Source: Amorphophallus konjac (taxonomy: Eukaryota; Streptophyta; Magnoliopsida; Alismatales; Araceae). Taken from it: a stretch of 64,000 nucleotides of DNA. Positions 62,361-64,000 of this stretch are shown piece after piece. Under the pieces are notes generated by a model. The model saw only the letters and a list, made by a program, of their open reading frames with translations. It ran no database searches and was not told where the DNA came from. The stretch covers positions 1 to 64,000 of the forward strand of contig JAHNEJ010001810.1 in the NCBI GenBank assembly GCA_022559845.1. Reading direction: 5' to 3'. Position numbers and translations under genes: made by a program. The first letter of the stretch is position 1. The number at the start of each line of letters is the position of its first letter.

Positions 62361-64000
62361 TTTTTTTTAAGTGGTTGGTTCCACAAAATTGTATTAAAGT
62401 GAAAATAAGATGGATATACAAGTATATTCAGAGTGCTTCCAAAAGCTCCCTATACAAAAAATTCCCCACATCAAGGTGATGTGGCACCCACTAGTCTCCC
62501 ATTAAAGCCAAAAAAAAATGAGTTGTGAGGGCCCACATTACAAATAGCCAAATTCCACTCTCTCACTTTCCCCAAAATAAAAGAAACAATCCTACCTGAG
62601 ATTAGCTTCCCTTATGAAAACTCTATTGTTCCTCTCTCCCCATAAGGTCTAAAGAGTAGCTTGGAGGATGAGCCATCATGAGTCTATCACCCTTGAGAGT
62701 GTAATGCTTGTGCCACCTTTCTATCAAGAGCTGCACATTATTAGCTATGCGTGTGGTACCTAGGAACATACTCAAAAGCTGCGTCCAAACCTCCTTGGAG
62801 GAGCAGCCTACAAAAAGGTGATCAAGGGTCTCCTCCTCATCTCCACAGAGGGAACACAGTGTAGGAATATTCACCAGGAAAGGAGCCAATTTATCACATG
62901 TCACCAGGTGCCCATGTGAGATCCTCCATACAAGTAGCTCACTTTCAAAGGGCTCTTAGGGGACCAAATCAGTGCTGGACAACTGTGTCTAAGTCCTCCG
63001 TCTACAATAAGACTGTATACTGAGTTGATTGAGAACCTTCCTTCTTTATCCCACCTCCACCACCACCTATCAATGTTGCTGACATCTGGCACAACATCTA
63101 GGAGTATGGATAGTAAATTCTCTGGTTGCTCAATCTTCTCCACTCTGAGATTTCTTCTGAGTCCAAATTTCTTCTAATAGCTGTGCCTCAAAAAGTTGGG
63201 AGACTGTTGCCGCTGGTGTAGAGGTAATGGCAAAATGCTGCGGAAAGGTGTCCTTCAGCGTAAAATCACCATACCACCTGCTTCCCAGAACAAACACTTC
63301 TTCCCATTCCTCAACCGAACCCATACTCTGACTTGAACGATATCCCTGCAACTCAATATACCTCTCCAGATGGGAGAGATGTTGTGATGGGAAGCTGAGG
63401 TCACATCTCAGTCGCTTACTCTCCCATAGTACCTTTGCCGAATCACTTGCAGCCATACCCCGTTGTCTTCAGATCTAAGCTTCTACAACCATTTGCATGG
63501 TAAGGATTGATTGAAGTCCCTGATATTTTTTAAGCCCACTCCCCCAGTTTCCTTACTTTTGCACACTTTGCCCCATGTACTATCATGTCAACCCCTGCTC
63601 CTGCTACTACTGCCGTGCTAGAAAAATCGTGACTGAATGGACTCCAGCTTCTTTACTGTCATTGGGATCTGGAAAATTGAGAGAATATATGGGGATACTA
63701 TTCAATGCTGATTTGCAAAGCACCATTCTTCTGCATATGAGAGAAGTCTTGCCTTCCACCTTGCCAGCCTGGATTCATATCTTTGGACCACAGTTTGTCA
63801 ATCACTATAGTGTAGAGCCCCTGGGGACAGCAGTAGGCCCAAATAGGAGATAGGGAAATATGCTGTTTGACAACCTAGGATGAAAGCTGCTCTCCCAAAG
63901 GTTCTATTTTTCCATATTAATCCCCACCATGTTACTTTTACTGTAGTTCACCTTAAGCCCACCAACTTCCTCCAGCAGCTTCAACAAGAGGCTGGTGACA
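62361..64000 (-). mobile_element. L1-type LINE remnant, 3' part, antisense to the GNAT gene
   Basis: A plus-strand T run at 62361-62368 is the poly(A) tail on the minus strand. Upstream on the minus strand are a zinc-binding RT tail (CSLCGDEEETLDHLFVGCS), then GRFSINSVYSL...ALIWSPKSPLKV, and WYGDFTLKDTFP. Toward the window end there are reverse-transcriptase pieces such as VNYSKSNMVGINM and RMVLCKSALNSIPIY. The frame is broken several times. The element continues beyond 64000 and sits in the GNAT transcription unit downstream of exon 3. Confidence 0.85.

Noticed and set aside
63575..63853. 92-codon plus-strand frame
   Set aside because: It overlaps LINE reverse-transcriptase remnants on the minus strand and has no GNAT C-terminal motif.

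Overview
The window reads as nuclear DNA of a flowering plant. It has sparse intron-containing genes with GC-rich exons, long AT-rich spacers, and many Class I and Class II transposable elements. GC-rich coding exons (RING-H2 and GNAT genes) hint at a non-grass monocot, but this is only a hint. There are no bacterial-type operons, no CRISPR and no rRNA genes.

Layout. (1) About 1-10.4 kb looks like the right-hand part of a large Tat/Ogre-type Ty3/gypsy element. A polypurine tract and a TGTAGACA LTR start lie near 7357. To the left are antisense, intron-containing genes: a seven-exon plant mobile domain (PMD) gene, an internally deleted second PMD copy running off the left edge, and a two-exon DUF7745-like gene. 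A family of 27-28 bp palindromes sits 13-15 bp upstream of the TATA boxes of both the LTR and the antisense PMD gene. (2) 10.4-18.8 kb is AT-rich spacer with minisatellites, two tRNA-like SINE copies and a long-TIR MITE. (3) 18782-27231 is a complete Ty1/copia element on the minus strand with TSD GTCAC, one in-frame TGA in gag and an extra ORF before gag. (4) 27449-27779 is a complete TRIM. (5) 31333-37962 is a second, very young copia element on the minus strand with TSD CATCT. It lacks a tRNA-type primer-binding site but has a 15-nt leader sequence exactly complementary to part of its own LTR, suggesting self-priming. One frameshift breaks its pol. (6) 38-42.4 kb is G-rich minisatellite and spacer. 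(7) 42.4-43.8 kb holds an intact single-exon ATL-type RING-H2 E3 ligase gene. (8) 44-55 kb is spacer, an LTR-like block with tandem repeats, a non-autonomous hAT (51290-53063, TSD ATTCGGAG) and an RTE LINE tail. (9) 55.6 kb to beyond 61.3 kb holds the first three exons of a probably plastid-targeted GNAT acetyltransferase gene. Its second intron is swollen by repeats, and an antisense L1-type LINE lies downstream.

The two host genes are independent of each other. The main points of interest are the palindrome/antisense-gene arrangement of the Tat-like element and the possible self-priming of the second copia element.
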